Assembly: GCF_014779795.1 (NCBI RefSeq)
Contig: NZ_JACXZS010000007.1
Location: forward strand, 62,001 to 126,000
DNA: 64,000 nt
Origin: Microbacterium helvum
Lineage (GTDB): Bacteria > Actinomycetota > Actinomycetes > Actinomycetales > Microbacteriaceae
Reading direction: 5' to 3'
Positions 54,238 to 63,172 of the stretch are shown in pieces. The notes under the pieces were generated by a model. That model saw only the letters and a program-made list of their open reading frames with translations. It was not told the origin of the DNA and did no database searches. The translations under genes were made by a program, and so were the position numbers. The stretch's first letter is position 1. Every line of letters begins with the position of its first letter.

Positions 54238-55554
54238 TCACGGCCGGACGTTGTGGTTGCGGCAGAAGACGTTGCCCGGATCCCACTGGCGCTTGACGGC
54301 GGCGAGGCGCTCCATCGTCGCGGGCGGATACATGCGCGCCACGACAGACGGGTCGGCGGACGCGATGAAGTTGCCGTACACGCCCGAGCCCTTCGCCTCG
54401 ATGGCACCCCACACGGCGACGGCACGCTCTCGCGCGTCGGCGTCGAGCATGCCGGGCACGTCGAATGCCCCGGCCATCGCGAACCACGTCGCGTCCCGAG
54501 CCGGGAAGGGCGTGGCGTCCTGCGCGACGTCGCCGTAGGCGCCGCCGAGCGAGCGCAGCAGCACGACCGACGCCGGATTCTGCGCGCGGAATCCGATGAG
54601 CTGAGCGATGGTGTCGTCGTCGAGCACCGCCAGCAGCGTGTTGCCGCCCACGAATCCGGGCATCGGATGCTCGGGGTCGAACTCGGGCGCCTCCATCAGC
54701 ACGTCGGGGTACTCCTGCACCCCGAACTCGCGCTCGGTCACCCCGGAAGCGTTCGCGAATGCGGCGAGCGCCGCGCGTGCGGCGGTCTCGTCGGTGCCCG
54801 CCCATACGGCGGTGAGCGCGGCACCGGCCGGAGCGCTCGGGTCCATCGGCGGCACGTCCATATACGTCACGGTGAGCTCGCGCGGCGCATCGGCGAGCAG
54901 GTCGCGCACCACGCCGAGGGTCGCGGCGACGTCGCCGTCGATCCCGTAGACCCCGACGACGACCCCGTCGAGCGGGTGCGCCTCGAAATCGAACCGGGTG
55001 ACGACCCCGAAATTGCCGCCGCCGCCGCGCAGCGCCCACATCAGTTCGGGGTGCGTGGCATCGGACACCTCGACCACGTCGCCGTTCGCGGCGACCAGCT
55101 CGGCGCCGACCAGCTGGTCGGACGCGAGGCCCCAGGCGCGGACCATCCAGCCGATGCCGCCACCCAGCGTCAGGCCGCCGACGCCGACGGAGGCGGTGTC
55201 GCCTGAGCTCAGGCCGAGGCCGTGCGCCGCGAGCGCGTGCGCCACGGCACCCCACTGGGCGCCGCCGCCGACCCGCACGCGGGTGCCGTCGACGGCGATG
55301 TCGTCGAGGGCCGAGATGTCGAGCGTCAGGCCGCCCGGTACCCCGCCCCACGCGCTGTGCCCGCCTCCGCGGATCATGACTTCGAGCCGCTCGGCGGAGG
55401 CATAGCGCAGCGCGCCCCGCACATCGTCGACCGAGGTGGCACGGATGATGGCAGCGGGCTCCCCGATGCCGGAGTGGAATCTGCGGGCCGACTCCCAGTC
55501 GGAATCGCCCGGACGGATGACGGCAGTGCTGACGTTGGACTCGTCGATGCTCAT
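54238..55554 (-). CDS. FAD-binding oxidoreductase with BBE domain
   Basis: A 438-aa flavoenzyme of the berberine-bridge/6-hydroxynicotine oxidase type. The PP-loop RGGGHSAWGGVPGG carries H66, which binds FAD covalently in the family; SVGVGGLTLGGGIGWMVR follows. The cysteine used by bicovalent members just before this segment is replaced (GDTASVGVGG), so mono-covalent FAD is predicted. The C-terminal BBE motif includes NVFCRNHNVRP. Substrate unknown. ATG has TACTCT 7 nt upstream. Confidence 0.9.
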   Translation of the reverse strand: MSIDESNVSTAVIRPGDSDWESARRFHSGIGEPAAIIRATSVDDVRGALRYASAERLEVMIRGGGHSAWGGVPGGLTLDISALDDIAVDGTRVRVGGGAQWGAVAHALAAHGLGLSSGDTASVGVGGLTLGGGIGWMVRAWGLASDQLVGAELVAANGDVVEVSDATHPELMWALRGGGGNFGVVTRFDFEAHPLDGVVVGVYGIDGDVAATLGVVRDLLADAPRELTVTYMDVPPMDPSAPAGAALTAVWAGTDETAARAALAAFANASGVTEREFGVQEYPDVLMEAPEFDPEHPMPGFVGGNTLLAVLDDDTIAQLIGFRAQNPASVVLLRSLGGAYGDVAQDATPFPARDATWFAMAGAFDVPGMLDADARERAVAVWGAIEAKGSGVYGNFIASADPSVVARMYPPATMERLAAVKRQWDPGNVFCRNHNVRP

Positions 55555-55561
55555 GGGGGTC

Positions 55562-55567
55562 AGAGTA
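55562..55567 (-). promoter_or_regulatory. Leaderless -10 of the FAD oxidoreductase gene (TACTCT)
   Basis: TACTCT, 7 nt before ATG 55554 on the minus strand. Confidence 0.5.
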
Positions 55568-55652
55568 GGACCTGCCGCCGACATCGATCCAGGGTGTTCG
55601 CTCTCCGCGAGGTGCGAGGCCGGTGCAGGCCCCCGGTGTCACCGCCGGCGGC

Positions 55653-55658
55653 TAGGCT
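55653..55658 (+). promoter_or_regulatory. Leaderless -10 of the SDR gene (TAGGCT)
   Basis: TAGGCT, 7 nt before GTG 55666. Confidence 0.55.
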
Positions 55659-55665
55659 CGCCAGC

Positions 55666-56655
55666 GTGACGAGCATCCTCTACATCGGCGGCACCGGGAC
55701 CATCAGCGCGGCATGCGTGCGCCGCTCCGTCGACCTCGGGCACGAGGTCACCGTCCTCAACCGCGGCACTGCGCGACGGCCGCTGCCGCCCCAGGTGCGC
55801 GTCGTCCAGGCGGACATCCGCGATGCCGCATCCGTGCGCGCCGCGCTCGACGGCGAGCGCTACGACGTCGTGGCCGAGTTCCTGGCGTTCACGCCCGAGC
55901 ACATCGCCACCGACCTCGACCTGTTCGAGGGGCGGACGGGGCAGTACGTGTTCATCAGCTCGGCGTCCGCGTACGAGAAGCCGCCGCGGCGGCTGCCGGT
56001 GACCGAGTCGACGCCGCTGCGCAACCCGTTCTGGCAGTACTCGCGCGACAAGATCGCCTGCGAGGACGTCCTGGTCGCGGCCCACCGCGAGCGCGGGCTG
56101 CCGGTCACGATCATCCGCCCGTCGCACACCTACGACGAGCGGCTGCTGCCGACGCTCGGCCACTGGACCGACATCGCGCGCATGCGCGAGGGGCGCCCTG
56201 TCATCGTGCACGGCGACGGCACGAGCCTGTGGACCATCACGCACAGCGACGACTTCGCGGTCGCGTTCACCGGGCTGCTCGGCAACCCCGCCGCGATCGG
56301 CGAGGCATTCACGATCACCGGCACCCACGCGCCGAGCTGGAACCAGATCTACGGGTGGCTCGCCGCCGCGGCGGGTGCGGCATCCCTCGACCTCGTCCAT
56401 GTCGCCTCCGAGACGATCGCGGCGTTCGAGCCCGAGCTCGGACCGACGCTCATCGGCGACAAGGCGCACTCGATGGTGTTCGACGTGTCGAAGGTGCAGC
56501 AGCTCGTCCCCGAGTTCCGCACCACGATCACGTTCGACGAGGGCGCACGCCGCATCCTCGCGTACTTCGACGCCCATCCCGAGGCGCAGCAGATCGACGA
56601 AGGCCGCGACGCGCTCTTCGATCGCATCGCGGCCTTCGCCCGCTCGGCCGGCTGA
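55666..56655 (+). CDS. NAD-dependent epimerase/dehydratase (extended/atypical SDR)
   Basis: A 329-aa Rossmann protein. The N-terminal ILYIGGTGTISAACVRRSVD is a glycine motif of the GGTGxIG type close to mRNA-binding/CSP41-like atypical SDRs. YVFISSASAYEKPP supplies the Ser region and WQYSRDKIACEDVL contains Y-x-x-x-K. SHTYDERLLPTLGHW and GDGTSLWTITHSDDFAVAF follow as in nucleotide-sugar epimerases. The substrate is not assignable. The stop is part of a GCTGAG/CTCAGC dyad that also spans the stop of the convergent ABC gene. Confidence 0.88.
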   Translation: MTSILYIGGTGTISAACVRRSVDLGHEVTVLNRGTARRPLPPQVRVVQADIRDAASVRAALDGERYDVVAEFLAFTPEHIATDLDLFEGRTGQYVFISSASAYEKPPRRLPVTESTPLRNPFWQYSRDKIACEDVLVAAHRERGLPVTIIRPSHTYDERLLPTLGHWTDIARMREGRPVIVHGDGTSLWTITHSDDFAVAFTGLLGNPAAIGEAFTITGTHAPSWNQIYGWLAAAAGAASLDLVHVASETIAAFEPELGPTLIGDKAHSMVFDVSKVQQLVPEFRTTITFDEGARRILAYFDAHPEAQQIDEGRDALFDRIAAFARSAG

Positions 56656-56668
56656 GAGCCGGCCCGGC

Positions 56669-57394
56669 TCAGCGCGTGATGTCGCGCACCGCGCCCTTGT
56701 CCAGACGCAGTCGGCGCCGCGCCCGCCGGGCGACGGCGGAGTCGTGCGTCACGACGATGAGAGTGAGACCCTCGTCGTTGAGCTTCTGCAGGACCGCGAG
56801 GATCTCATCCCGCATGCTCTCGTCGAGGTTGCCCGTCGGCTCGTCGGCCAGCAGCACGCGCGGGCGCTTGACGATCGCGCGCGCGATCGCGACGCGCTGC
56901 TGCTGACCGCCCGACAGCTCCCCGGGTCGGTGGTCGCCGCGCTCGGCGAGCCCGACGTGCGCGAGCGCCTCGGTCACACGGGCAGTCCGCTCGTCCTTCG
57001 AGAGACCGAGCGGTTCGAGCGCCATGTCGACGTTCTCATGCGCAGTGAGCGTCGGAATGAGGTTGAACCCCTGGAAGACGAACCCGATCTCGTGCGCGCG
57101 GATGCGGCCGAGCTCGCGGCCAGTCGCCGTCGCGATGTCGAGGTCGCCCAGGTGCACGGCGCCGGTCGTCGGCCGGTCGAGCGCGCCCAGCAACTGCAGC
57201 AGCGTCGACTTGCCGCCACCGGTGGGGCCCTGGATGGTCACGAAGTCGCCCGCCTCGATCTCGAGGTCCACGCCGACGAGGGCCTTCACGACGCGGCCCT
57301 TCTGGGTGTACGTGCGCGTGACGCCTTCGAGGCGGTAGATGGCGTGCGGCGCGGCAGCCGGGTCCGCGGCCGGCTGGGTGTCGGTCATGGTCAT
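56669..57394 (-). CDS. ABC transporter ATP-binding protein (MacB/LolD type)
   Basis: A 241-aa ATPase. Walker A GPTGGGKSTLLQLLGALDRP, the Q-loop in GFVFQGFNLIPTLTAHENV, signature LSGGQQQRVAIARAIV and Walker B VLLADEPTGNLDE are complete. It pairs with the FtsX-like permease upstream, forming an exporter of the macrolide/antimicrobial peptide (MacB) class. ATG 57394 follows GGGAGACGACGAC; an upstream GTG at 57460 would add 22 residues. The two-component genes at 59195-61527 lie divergent and may control it. Confidence 0.93.
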   Translation of the reverse strand: MTMTDTQPAADPAAAPHAIYRLEGVTRTYTQKGRVVKALVGVDLEIEAGDFVTIQGPTGGGKSTLLQLLGALDRPTTGAVHLGDLDIATATGRELGRIRAHEIGFVFQGFNLIPTLTAHENVDMALEPLGLSKDERTARVTEALAHVGLAERGDHRPGELSGGQQQRVAIARAIVKRPRVLLADEPTGNLDESMRDEILAVLQKLNDEGLTLIVVTHDSAVARRARRRLRLDKGAVRDITR

Positions 57395-57467
57395 GTCGTC
57401 GTCTCCCGGTTCGGTAGGGGAAGGGGTGGATGCCGCATCGCAGCGTGTCGTGTCGGTCACGGCCGTC

Positions 57468-58937
57468 TCAGCCGACCGATCGGAGTGCTTCGGCGGGGCT
57501 CAGCCGCGCGGCGCGCCAGCCGCCGAACGCGCCGGCGACGAGTCCGCCGAGGACGGCGATGCCGACCGCCGCCACGACGACCCACACGGTGATCGGCGCG
57601 CTCAGCACGATGTCGGTCGTCGTCTGCTGCACGGCGCCCATGAAGCCGCCGCCCGGTCCGCCCATCTGTGGCCCGCCGCCGTCGCCGAGCGACGGCGAGG
57701 AGGGCGCCGCCGAGATGGTCGGCGAGACGAGGTTGATCGCGATGATGCCGGCGAAGCCGATGGCGAGACCGATGATGCCGCCGATGAGCCCCTGGACCAC
57801 CGACTCCCCCGCGACCTGCCCCACGACGCGACCGTTCGACCAGCCGATCGCCTTGAGCGTGCCGAACTCCCGCGTGCGCCGCGAGACGCCCGAGATCGTG
57901 AACAGCACGGCGAGCACGAGCGCGACCGCGAGAACGATGATCGACAGCCACGTGCCGAGGTTGGTGATGAGCGACGTGGCACTGGACAGAGAGCTCGACA
58001 CGGTCGAGGCGAGGTCATCCTGCGAGCTGACGGTGGCGTCCGGGAGGGCCGCTTCGAGCGAGGTCTGCACCGAGCTGATCTGGTCCGAAGACGCGGCCTG
58101 CACGTAGACGGTCGAGATGACGTCGCCGGCACCCGACAGCTCCTGCGCGACGTCGAGAGGGATGTAGACGTTCGACGCCGTGTCGGCCGAGTCCGACGTG
58201 GAGGTGACGATTCCCACGATCTCGAAGTCGGTGCCGCCGACATCGATGCTGTCGCCCACCGCGAGGTCGGAGGTGGTGGCGTACGTCGAGTCGAGCACGG
58301 CGACGTAGGCACCCTCGTCCGACGCCTCCAGGCCGCGTCCGTCCGTGAGTTCGACGGCCGAGAGCGGGCCGACCGCGTCCGCCGACGGGTCGATGCCGAG
58401 CACGGTGAACGAATCGACATCGAAGGAGCCGCCGCCGAAGCCGCCGCCGCCCTCGCCCTGCTGCGGCGGGCCCTGCACGGCGTCGGTGGATCCGTCGCCC
58501 GAGTCCGTCGGGCGCTGCGGCAGCTCGCCGTTGAAGGTCGTGTTGGTGAGGCTGAGCGCCGCGGAGGCCCCCGAGACGCCGTCGATCCCCGTCACCGTGT
58601 CGAGCGTCGACGCGTCGAGCGTGCCGCGCATGAAGTCCGTCATCAGCCGGGACTGGCTGAGCTCGGTGGTGCCGTCGTCGCCGGTGGTGCCGCCGTCCTC
58701 GCCGAAGTCGAAGCGCTGGCCGCCGCCCTGCCCGGGCTCGGCCTGCGCGCCCGTCACCGTCAGGTCGGTGCCGATTCCGTATACCGACTGGAGCGCCTGC
58801 GCCTGCGCGGCGCTGACCCCCGCGGCGAGCGAGTTGACGATCATCACGAGGGCGATCGCGATCGCGAGGCCGGCCGCCACGATGATCGTCTGCTTCTTGC
58901 GGCCGGCAAGCTCCCGCCGCAGATAGGTCATGAACAT
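57468..58937 (-). CDS. FtsX/MacB-like ABC transporter permease
   Basis: A 489-aa membrane protein with four transmembrane helices. TM1 (QTIIVAAGLAIAIALVMIVNSLA) is followed by an extracytoplasmic MacB periplasmic core-like domain of about 260 residues. That domain includes an unusual Gly-rich insert (around QGEGGGGFGGGSF). Three helices with LGTWLSIIVLAVALVLAVLFT and SRRTREFGTLKAIGWS follow. A second Gly/Met-rich extracytoplasmic stretch (GGGPQMGGPGGGFMG) sits before the last helix. It works with the ATPase downstream. Substrate unknown. Confidence 0.9.
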   Translation of the reverse strand: MFMTYLRRELAGRKKQTIIVAAGLAIAIALVMIVNSLAAGVSAAQAQALQSVYGIGTDLTVTGAQAEPGQGGGQRFDFGEDGGTTGDDGTTELSQSRLMTDFMRGTLDASTLDTVTGIDGVSGASAALSLTNTTFNGELPQRPTDSGDGSTDAVQGPPQQGEGGGGFGGGSFDVDSFTVLGIDPSADAVGPLSAVELTDGRGLEASDEGAYVAVLDSTYATTSDLAVGDSIDVGGTDFEIVGIVTSTSDSADTASNVYIPLDVAQELSGAGDVISTVYVQAASSDQISSVQTSLEAALPDATVSSQDDLASTVSSSLSSATSLITNLGTWLSIIVLAVALVLAVLFTISGVSRRTREFGTLKAIGWSNGRVVGQVAGESVVQGLIGGIIGLAIGFAGIIAINLVSPTISAAPSSPSLGDGGGPQMGGPGGGFMGAVQQTTTDIVLSAPITVWVVVAAVGIAVLGGLVAGAFGGWRAARLSPAEALRSVG

Positions 58938-59061
58938 AGCTGTCTAGGGGTCTCCTCCCGGCGGGCAGGATGCCGGCCGTCGTGAGGACGCTACGGACAG
59001 CGCTCATGCGCACTTCCAGCGCGAGCTATGAGGAACTGATGAATGACGGCATCCATCCCGG

Positions 59062-59120
59062 TTCGAATCGCGCACTCGGCGCCCGACCGAGGGCAAACAC
59101 TGCAAAGTGCGCGATTCGAA
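59062..59120. repeat. 15-bp perfect inverted repeat in the divergent exporter/two-component region
   Basis: TTCGAATCGCGCACT at 59062-59076 and its exact complement at 59106-59120 are separated by 29 nt. The interior contains CTCGG/CCGAG and the right arm also pairs locally as CACT-GCAA-AGTG, so alternative folds compete. TTCGAA at each outer end is itself a palindrome. Confidence 0.9.
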
Positions 59121-59194
59121 ACGTGGGTGAGGTTCACAGCCGGAACATAGCCCGCTCCATAGCAACCACATAGGAAGCCGTTCACAATGGACGC

Positions 59195-59923
59195 ATGACG
59201 ACCCCCGCTCCCGCCCTTCTGCGTCCCGACGGCTCGAACCTCCGCGTGCTCGTGGTGGACGACGAGCAGATGCTCACCGACCTGCTGTCGATGGCGCTGC
59301 GCATGGAGGGGTGGGAGGTGCGCACCGCCGGCTCCGGCTTCGAGGCGCTGCAGACCGCGCGCGAGTTCGAGCCCGACGCCATGGTGCTCGACATCATGAT
59401 GCCCGACCTCGACGGCATGGCGGTGCTGCAGCGGCTGCGCCAGTCGGGCGACGACGTCCCCGTGCTGTTCCTGACCGCGAAGGACGCGGTCACCGACCGG
59501 GTCGCCGGCCTCACCGCGGGCGGCGACGACTACGTGACCAAGCCGTTCAGCCTGGAGGAGGTCGTCGCCCGGCTGCGCGGCCTCATGCGCCGCGCCGGCA
59601 CCGCCCACGCGGCCGGCGCCGAGCCCATCCTCCGCGTCGCAGACCTCACCCTCAACGAGGACAGCCACGAGGTCGAGCGAGCAGGCACCGAGATCGAGCT
59701 GACCGCGACGGAGTTCGAGCTGCTGCGCTACCTCATGCGCAACCAGCGTCGCGTCGTGTCGAAGGCGCAGATCCTCGACCGCGTGTGGAACTACGACTTC
59801 GGCGGACGCTCCAGCGTCGTCGAGCTATACATCTCGTATCTGCGCAAGAAGATCGACGCGGGCCACGAGCCCCTCATCCACACCGTGCGAGGCGTGGGGT
59901 ACATGATCAAGGCGCCGCAGTGA
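59195..59923 (+). CDS. OmpR-family response regulator
   Basis: A 242-aa regulator. The receiver has VVDDEQM, phosphoacceptor D66 in MVLDIMMPDLDG, FLTAKDA and the lysine in YVTKPF; the winged helix includes LTATEFELLRYLMRNQRRVVS and YISYLRKKIDAG, ending VRGVGYMIKAPQ, close to the TcrA/MtrA-like actinobacterial group. The ATG is preceded by CACAAT at 6 nt. The stop overlaps the kinase start (GTGA). It is divergent from the MacB-like exporter across 257 bp that contain the 15-bp inverted repeat. Confidence 0.95.
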   Translation: MTTPAPALLRPDGSNLRVLVVDDEQMLTDLLSMALRMEGWEVRTAGSGFEALQTAREFEPDAMVLDIMMPDLDGMAVLQRLRQSGDDVPVLFLTAKDAVTDRVAGLTAGGDDYVTKPFSLEEVVARLRGLMRRAGTAHAAGAEPILRVADLTLNEDSHEVERAGTEIELTATEFELLRYLMRNQRRVVSKAQILDRVWNYDFGGRSSVVELYISYLRKKIDAGHEPLIHTVRGVGYMIKAPQ

Positions 59924-61527
59924 CCGACACCTCTCCCACGCCTCCGGCGGAGGATCGGGATGCCGCCACCGCCGCGACGCCGGCGGTGGCGGCATCCGCT
60001 CCCCCGCGCGCGGGCGACGAGGCGACCTCCGCGAAGAAGGAGCGTCTGCGCCGGCCGTGGACGCTGCAGCGCAAGCTCATCGCGACGGTCGTGTCGATCA
60101 CGTCGTTCATCCTGGTGCTCGTCGCGGTGGCGACCAGCGCGATCCTCGCGGGGGTGCTGGAGGCGCAGCTGGATTCAGACGTGAAGGCCGCGCGGCAGAG
60201 CGTGGATTTCGTCCGCGGGTACATCGTGCTCGGTCAGTCGGCCGAAGAGATCCTGCAGCAGCAGCAGCCCCGGCGACCCGGCTACTTCCTCGCCGTCGGC
60301 ACCTCGACGACCGACCCGTCGGCCGCCGTGGTCGACGAGGACGGCGACGTGGTCCCGCTCACGGCGGCGCAGATCGAAGAGATCGACAAGAGCCTCTCGA
60401 CGCAGCACGGCCAGTTCGTCGTCACGGTCGAGGACCTCGGGACGTACCGGATCGAGGGAGTCCCCGTCGGCGGCAACGCCTTCGCGATCGTCGGGCTGTC
60501 GCGTGCGGGCGTCTCCGCCACCATGACGCGCATGCTCACCACGATCGCCCTGCTCACCGTCGGCGGCCTGATCCTGCTCACCGTCGCCACGGCCTGGACG
60601 ATCCGCGTCGGGCTCGCGCCGCTGCGCGCCGTCGCCGACACGGCCGATCGCGTCTCGAACCTCAAGCTCGACCAGGGCGCCGTGTCGATCACCGAGCGCG
60701 TGCCCGACGCAGAGGCCGATCCGCGCACCGAAGTGGGGCGGGTGGGGGCGGCGCTCAACAGCCTGCTCGACCACGTCGACGAGTCGCTCACGGCCCGCCA
60801 GCGCAACGAGGAGCGCATGCGCGCCTTCGTGGCCGACGCGAGCCACGAGCTGCGGACGCCGCTGGCTTCGATCCGCGGCTACTCCGAGCTCTCGCTCAAG
60901 GCGCTCGGCCGCGCCCTTCGACAGGCTGAGACGCCGGACGCCGGCACCATCGAGACGACCGAGTCGTCGCTGGAGCGCATCCAGGCGCAGTCGCTGCGGA
61001 TGACCTCGCTCGTCGAGGACCTGCTGCTGCTCGCGCGCCTCGACGAGGGTCAAGAGCTCGTCTACGGCAGCGTCGACCTGACCCGTCTCGCCATCGACGC
61101 CGTCGGCGACATCCGCACGACCGCCGCCGAGCACGACTGGGTGCTCGAGGTCGGCGAGGAGCCCGTGACGATCGCCGGCGACGCCGGGCGGCTGCAGCAG
61201 GTCATCACGAACCTGCTCGCCAACGCCCGCACGCACACCCCGGCCGGCACGGTCGTGACCGTGCGCGTCGCCCGCGAGGGCAGCAACGCCGTCCTCATCG
61301 TCCACGACGACGGACCGGGCGTGGACCCCGCGATCAAGGACGAGCTGTTCGAACGCTTCTCGCGCGCCGATCGCTCACGCGCCCGCCAGACGGGTGGCAC
61401 CGGCCTCGGGCTCTCGATCGCCCGGGCCATCGTCGACGCGCACGGCGGCAGCATCCACGTCGACAGCGCCCCCGGCGACACGACGTTCGAGGTGCGCCTG
61501 CCCGCGCGCCCCACCGACGCCGCGTGA
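59920..61527 (+). CDS. Sensor histidine kinase, partner of the upstream regulator
   Basis: A 535-aa kinase. A 45-residue disordered N-terminus precedes TM1 (LIATVVSITSFILVLVAVATSAIL), an extracytoplasmic sensor of about 130 residues, TM2 (MLTTIALLTVGGLILLTVATAW) and HAMP. The HisKA box has H309 in DASHELRTPLASIRGYSEL; the ATPase has NLLANARTHTPAG, HDDGPGVDPAI and TGLGLSIARAIVDAHGG. Residues about 332-337 (ALRQAE) come from the 17-bp dispersed element and lie in the HisKA helical hairpin. GTG start overlaps the regulator stop. Confidence 0.95.
   Translation: MTDTSPTPPAEDRDAATAATPAVAASAPPRAGDEATSAKKERLRRPWTLQRKLIATVVSITSFILVLVAVATSAILAGVLEAQLDSDVKAARQSVDFVRGYIVLGQSAEEILQQQQPRRPGYFLAVGTSTTDPSAAVVDEDGDVVPLTAAQIEEIDKSLSTQHGQFVVTVEDLGTYRIEGVPVGGNAFAIVGLSRAGVSATMTRMLTTIALLTVGGLILLTVATAWTIRVGLAPLRAVADTADRVSNLKLDQGAVSITERVPDAEADPRTEVGRVGAALNSLLDHVDESLTARQRNEERMRAFVADASHELRTPLASIRGYSELSLKALGRALRQAETPDAGTIETTESSLERIQAQSLRMTSLVEDLLLLARLDEGQELVYGSVDLTRLAIDAVGDIRTTAAEHDWVLEVGEEPVTIAGDAGRLQQVITNLLANARTHTPAGTVVTVRVAREGSNAVLIVHDDGPGVDPAIKDELFERFSRADRSRARQTGGTGLGLSIARAIVDAHGGSIHVDSAPGDTTFEVRLPARPTDAA
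60914..60930 (+). repeat. Dispersed CCCTTCGACAGGCTGAG element inside the kinase gene
   Basis: Encodes ALRQAE in the kinase. It differs from the mfd copy (48420-48436) at one base near its end. Confidence 0.8.
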
Positions 61528-61605
61528 CCTCTCCGCCCGACCCGACCCGATCCGCGACGAGCCGCGATGGGCCGGGGCTGGCCGGGGCTGGCCGGGGCGG
61601 ACGGT

Positions 61606-63168
61606 TCAGTACCCGCTGAAGGCGTCGGTCGTGATCGACCGGGCCCGCTCCAGCGCAGGCGCGAGATCGGCGATGAGGGCCGCAGGACCCGAGATGTATG
61701 CGTGCCGCGAGGCGATGTCGGGCACGACGCGCATGAGGCCGTCCGCGTCGAGCCGCACACCCTGGGCCCACTCCCAGTGGGCGGGGAGGTCGGCCGGGCG
61801 GTCGCGCGTGAAGACCACGACGCGGGCGCCGGACGCGGCGATGTCTTCGCGGTACGCGAGCTCGGACGAGTCCGACGCGACGTAGACGAGCACGACGTCA
61901 CGCTCGCTTCCCGCGGCCGTCGCCTGCCGCAGCTGCGACACGAACGGCGTGACCCCGATGCCGGCGGCGACCATGAGGATCGGCGCGGTGTCACGCTTGG
62001 GCAGCAGGAAGTCGCCCCACACACCGGTGATCGCCAGCGCGTCGCCGGGCTGCACCTGCGCGAGCGCCTGCTTGTACGAGCTCAGCGACGTCGCGCTCTT
62101 GCCCTCCTTGAACGCGACCTTCACGAGCGGAAGGTCGGCGGGCGCCGAGGCGATGCTGAACTCGCGCCGCGTGCCGCGGGCATCGGGGTGACGGTGCGGC
62201 ACCTCGAGCTCCAGGTACTGGCCGGGCAGGAATGCCAGCCGGTCGTGCACGCGGAACGTGAGCTCCTGCACGGTCGGGGTGGGTTCCGTGCGCGACACCA
62301 GGGTCAGCCGGACGGCGGTGCGCAGGGCGAACGCGAAGGCGACGAGGTTGCCCACCATCAGCGCCCGCTCCTGGCCCAGGGTGATCTCGCCGATCGGGAT
62401 GGGCCAGCCGCACAGCACGCCGACCACGGCGGCGACCGTGAACTGCTGCCAGCGCCGAGGCGGGAGCGTCAGCGGCTCGGACAGCATGAAGGCGCCGAGG
62501 AACAGGAAGGGTGAGGACCACAGCACGGGCCACAGGACATCGAAGGTGTCGACCTCGACCCCGGCCGACTGAGACATCGCCGCGGTGCGGATCACCGCGA
62601 CGGCCACCGCGATCACGAGGAAGACCGAGATCACGCGCACCTTCTCGGTGCGCACCAGCACCGCCAGCCCGAGCAGGATCACCGGTGCGGCGAGCGCGGG
62701 GGTGCCCACCCACCACGACGAGGCGCCGAGATCGGGCCACGCCAGGCTCAGCAGCGTCAGCACCGTCGCGCCGACGGCTGCCGGGTTGAAGATGTGCCGG
62801 CCTCGCCAGGCGAGCACGTACTTCGAGAGCGAGGCCACCGCAGCGGCGATCACGATGCCGACCAGGCCCAGGAGCTCGAGTGTCGGACGCAGCACGAACA
62901 GCAGGATGTGCGCGGTGATGAGCGACGACTCGAGACGCCAGGGAAGGTTCAGCATTCGCTGGGCGGCGGCATCCACCCCCACGCAGACCGCCGACAGCAC
63001 CACGAGCGTGACGATCAGCTGCCAGGGGTCGGGTCCGACGAGGCCGAAGAACGACAGCAGCAGCGCCACGACGGCCAGTGCCGCCAGCGCGAAGTACACG
63101 AGGCGGTACATCGACAGCTTGCCGAGCACCGCGTAGACGCGGTTCCAGAGCGCGGTGAGGTTGCCCAT
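61606..63168 (-). CDS. NqrB/RnfD-like membrane domain fused to a flavoreductase (FNR) domain
   Basis: A 520-aa protein. Residues 1-300 hold about nine hydrophobic helices with RHIFNPAAVGATV, the NPAA element of NQR2/RnfD proteins, and WWVGTPALAAP, where RnfD/NqrB carry their [SD]GATP flavinylation site. The C-terminal 220 residues are an FNR-like domain with an FAD motif (FLPGQYLELEVPH; REFSIASAP) and NAD-binding AAGIGVTPFVSQL. It would move electrons from NAD(P)H to the membrane domain. MOSC and ApbE genes precede it in the same operon, 4 nt and an overlap apart. Confidence 0.85.
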   Translation of the reverse strand: MGNLTALWNRVYAVLGKLSMYRLVYFALAALAVVALLLSFFGLVGPDPWQLIVTLVVLSAVCVGVDAAAQRMLNLPWRLESSLITAHILLFVLRPTLELLGLVGIVIAAAVASLSKYVLAWRGRHIFNPAAVGATVLTLLSLAWPDLGASSWWVGTPALAAPVILLGLAVLVRTEKVRVISVFLVIAVAVAVIRTAAMSQSAGVEVDTFDVLWPVLWSSPFLFLGAFMLSEPLTLPPRRWQQFTVAAVVGVLCGWPIPIGEITLGQERALMVGNLVAFAFALRTAVRLTLVSRTEPTPTVQELTFRVHDRLAFLPGQYLELEVPHRHPDARGTRREFSIASAPADLPLVKVAFKEGKSATSLSSYKQALAQVQPGDALAITGVWGDFLLPKRDTAPILMVAAGIGVTPFVSQLRQATAAGSERDVVLVYVASDSSELAYREDIAASGARVVVFTRDRPADLPAHWEWAQGVRLDADGLMRVVPDIASRHAYISGPAALIADLAPALERARSITTDAFSGY

Positions 63169-63172
63169 CGGG

